Assembly (NCBI GenBank): GCA_963843595.1
Contig: CAWJLG010000012.1
Location: 248,001 to 312,000, forward strand
Length of the DNA stretch: 64,000 nucleotides
Direction of reading: 5' to 3'
Source of the DNA: CAIWHR01 sp963843595
GTDB lineage: Bacteria; Pseudomonadota; Gammaproteobacteria; Burkholderiales; Casimicrobiaceae
In this document: piece after piece, positions 63,770 to 64,000 of the stretch
How positions within the stretch are numbered: position 1 is the first letter of the stretch
Layout of the letters: each line of letters begins with the position of its first letter
Position numbers and translations under genes: made by a program
The notes under the pieces: model-generated
Seen by the model: only the letters and a program-made list of their open reading frames with translations
Database searches by the model: none
Told to the model about the DNA's origin: nothing

Positions 63770-64000
63770 GGGGCCTCCGCGGGCCATTTCGAGGACGTGT
63801 CGCGCGCCGAACGCAAGCTTGAACGGCCGATCACCATTACGCGGCTGCCCAACCGCCAGCTTCTCGGAGTAGTCTCATTGAGAACCGTCCTTGAGCCGTC
63901 GCGAAAGCGGACCGTAATCTCATAGATCCTCGCCGTTACGGCTTCCGTGGCGATTGCGTCGCTGGATGCAACCGCGGAAACACCTTCCGCGACCTTGACG
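63766..64000 (-). CDS. Envelope protein, C-terminal part (partial)
   Basis: 77 residues are visible, entering from the right edge; stop overlaps the GTG of the next gene. The segment VTARIYEITVRFRDGSRTVL followed by SWRLGSRVMVIG resembles the C-terminal tail of SlyB-type glycine-zipper lipoproteins. The N-terminus, signal peptide and zipper are outside the window, so the call is tentative. Confidence 0.55.
   Translation of the reverse strand, partial: VKVAEGVSAVASSDAIATEAVTARIYEITVRFRDGSRTVLNETTPRSWRLGSRVMVIGRSSLRSARDTSSKWPAEAP

Overview
The window is a high-GC chromosomal segment, coding on both strands, most likely from a betaproteobacterium (Burkholderiales/Nitrosomonadales-like). Lineage is inferred from gene content and order: ppx-sixA-ppk1, yicC-gmk-rpoZ-spoT beside a Ser/Thr kinase and phosphatase pair, an infA next to a cold-shock gene, and class II NrdJ. 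I see no rRNA, tRNA, CRISPR array, insertion sequence or prophage.

Layout. 1-7.4 kb: polyphosphate metabolism (ppx C-terminal part, sixA, ppk1) with a YqeB-type Mo-hydroxylase accessory gene, then dnaQ, a PP2C phosphatase and a protein kinase. 7.5-11.7 kb: yicC-gmk-rpoZ-spoT. 11.7-15.1 kb: ammonium transporter, MscS-type channel, monothiol glutaredoxin. 15.2-20.7 kb: a sugar-type ABC importer and a 2-hydroxyacid dehydrogenase. 21.0-22.5 kb: a core-type MetE and a cold-shock gene. 22.5-28 kb: a translationally coupled glycan cluster (wecB, an unrecognised helical protein, a two-domain glycosyltransferase, a methyltransferase). 28-36.5 kb: a Liv-type ABC importer wrapped around protocatechuate/gallate meta-cleavage genes (ligB, ligA, galD-like). 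36.6-42.1 kb: a complete nickel-pincer-nucleotide (NPN) system, larA-larC-larE-larB, with a second divergent LarA homologue linked to livK. 42.9-49.9 kb: propionyl-CoA to succinyl-CoA genes (mcm, meaB, pccB, pccA). 50-57 kb: envelope proteins, B12-dependent ribonucleotide reductase, nicotinamidase, a VOC protein, FecR and OmpA proteins. 57-60.5 kb: a STAS / metallo-beta-lactamase / CHASE2-SpoIIE phosphatase operon. 60.9-64 kb: infA, a second cold-shock gene, small stress proteins, a Crp/Fnr regulator and envelope genes running off the end.

Most interesting points. (1) The lar locus encodes the whole NPN cofactor route and two LarA-type enzymes; the second keeps all visible LarA catalytic residues, sits in an importer/aromatic-acid neighbourhood, and has an unknown substrate. 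(2) Both cold-shock genes carry a terminator-like hairpin plus U-tract just before the ribosome binding site, and a further terminator separates the second from infA, suggesting Csp-dependent antitermination. (3) Several genes are broken by what look like single extra bases (mcm, pccB, ligA, probably the mscS signal peptide, possibly the glycosyltransferase end), indicating assembly errors or real decay of catabolic genes. (4) An unusual STAS-MBL-CHASE2/SpoIIE signalling operon has no visible RsbW kinase.
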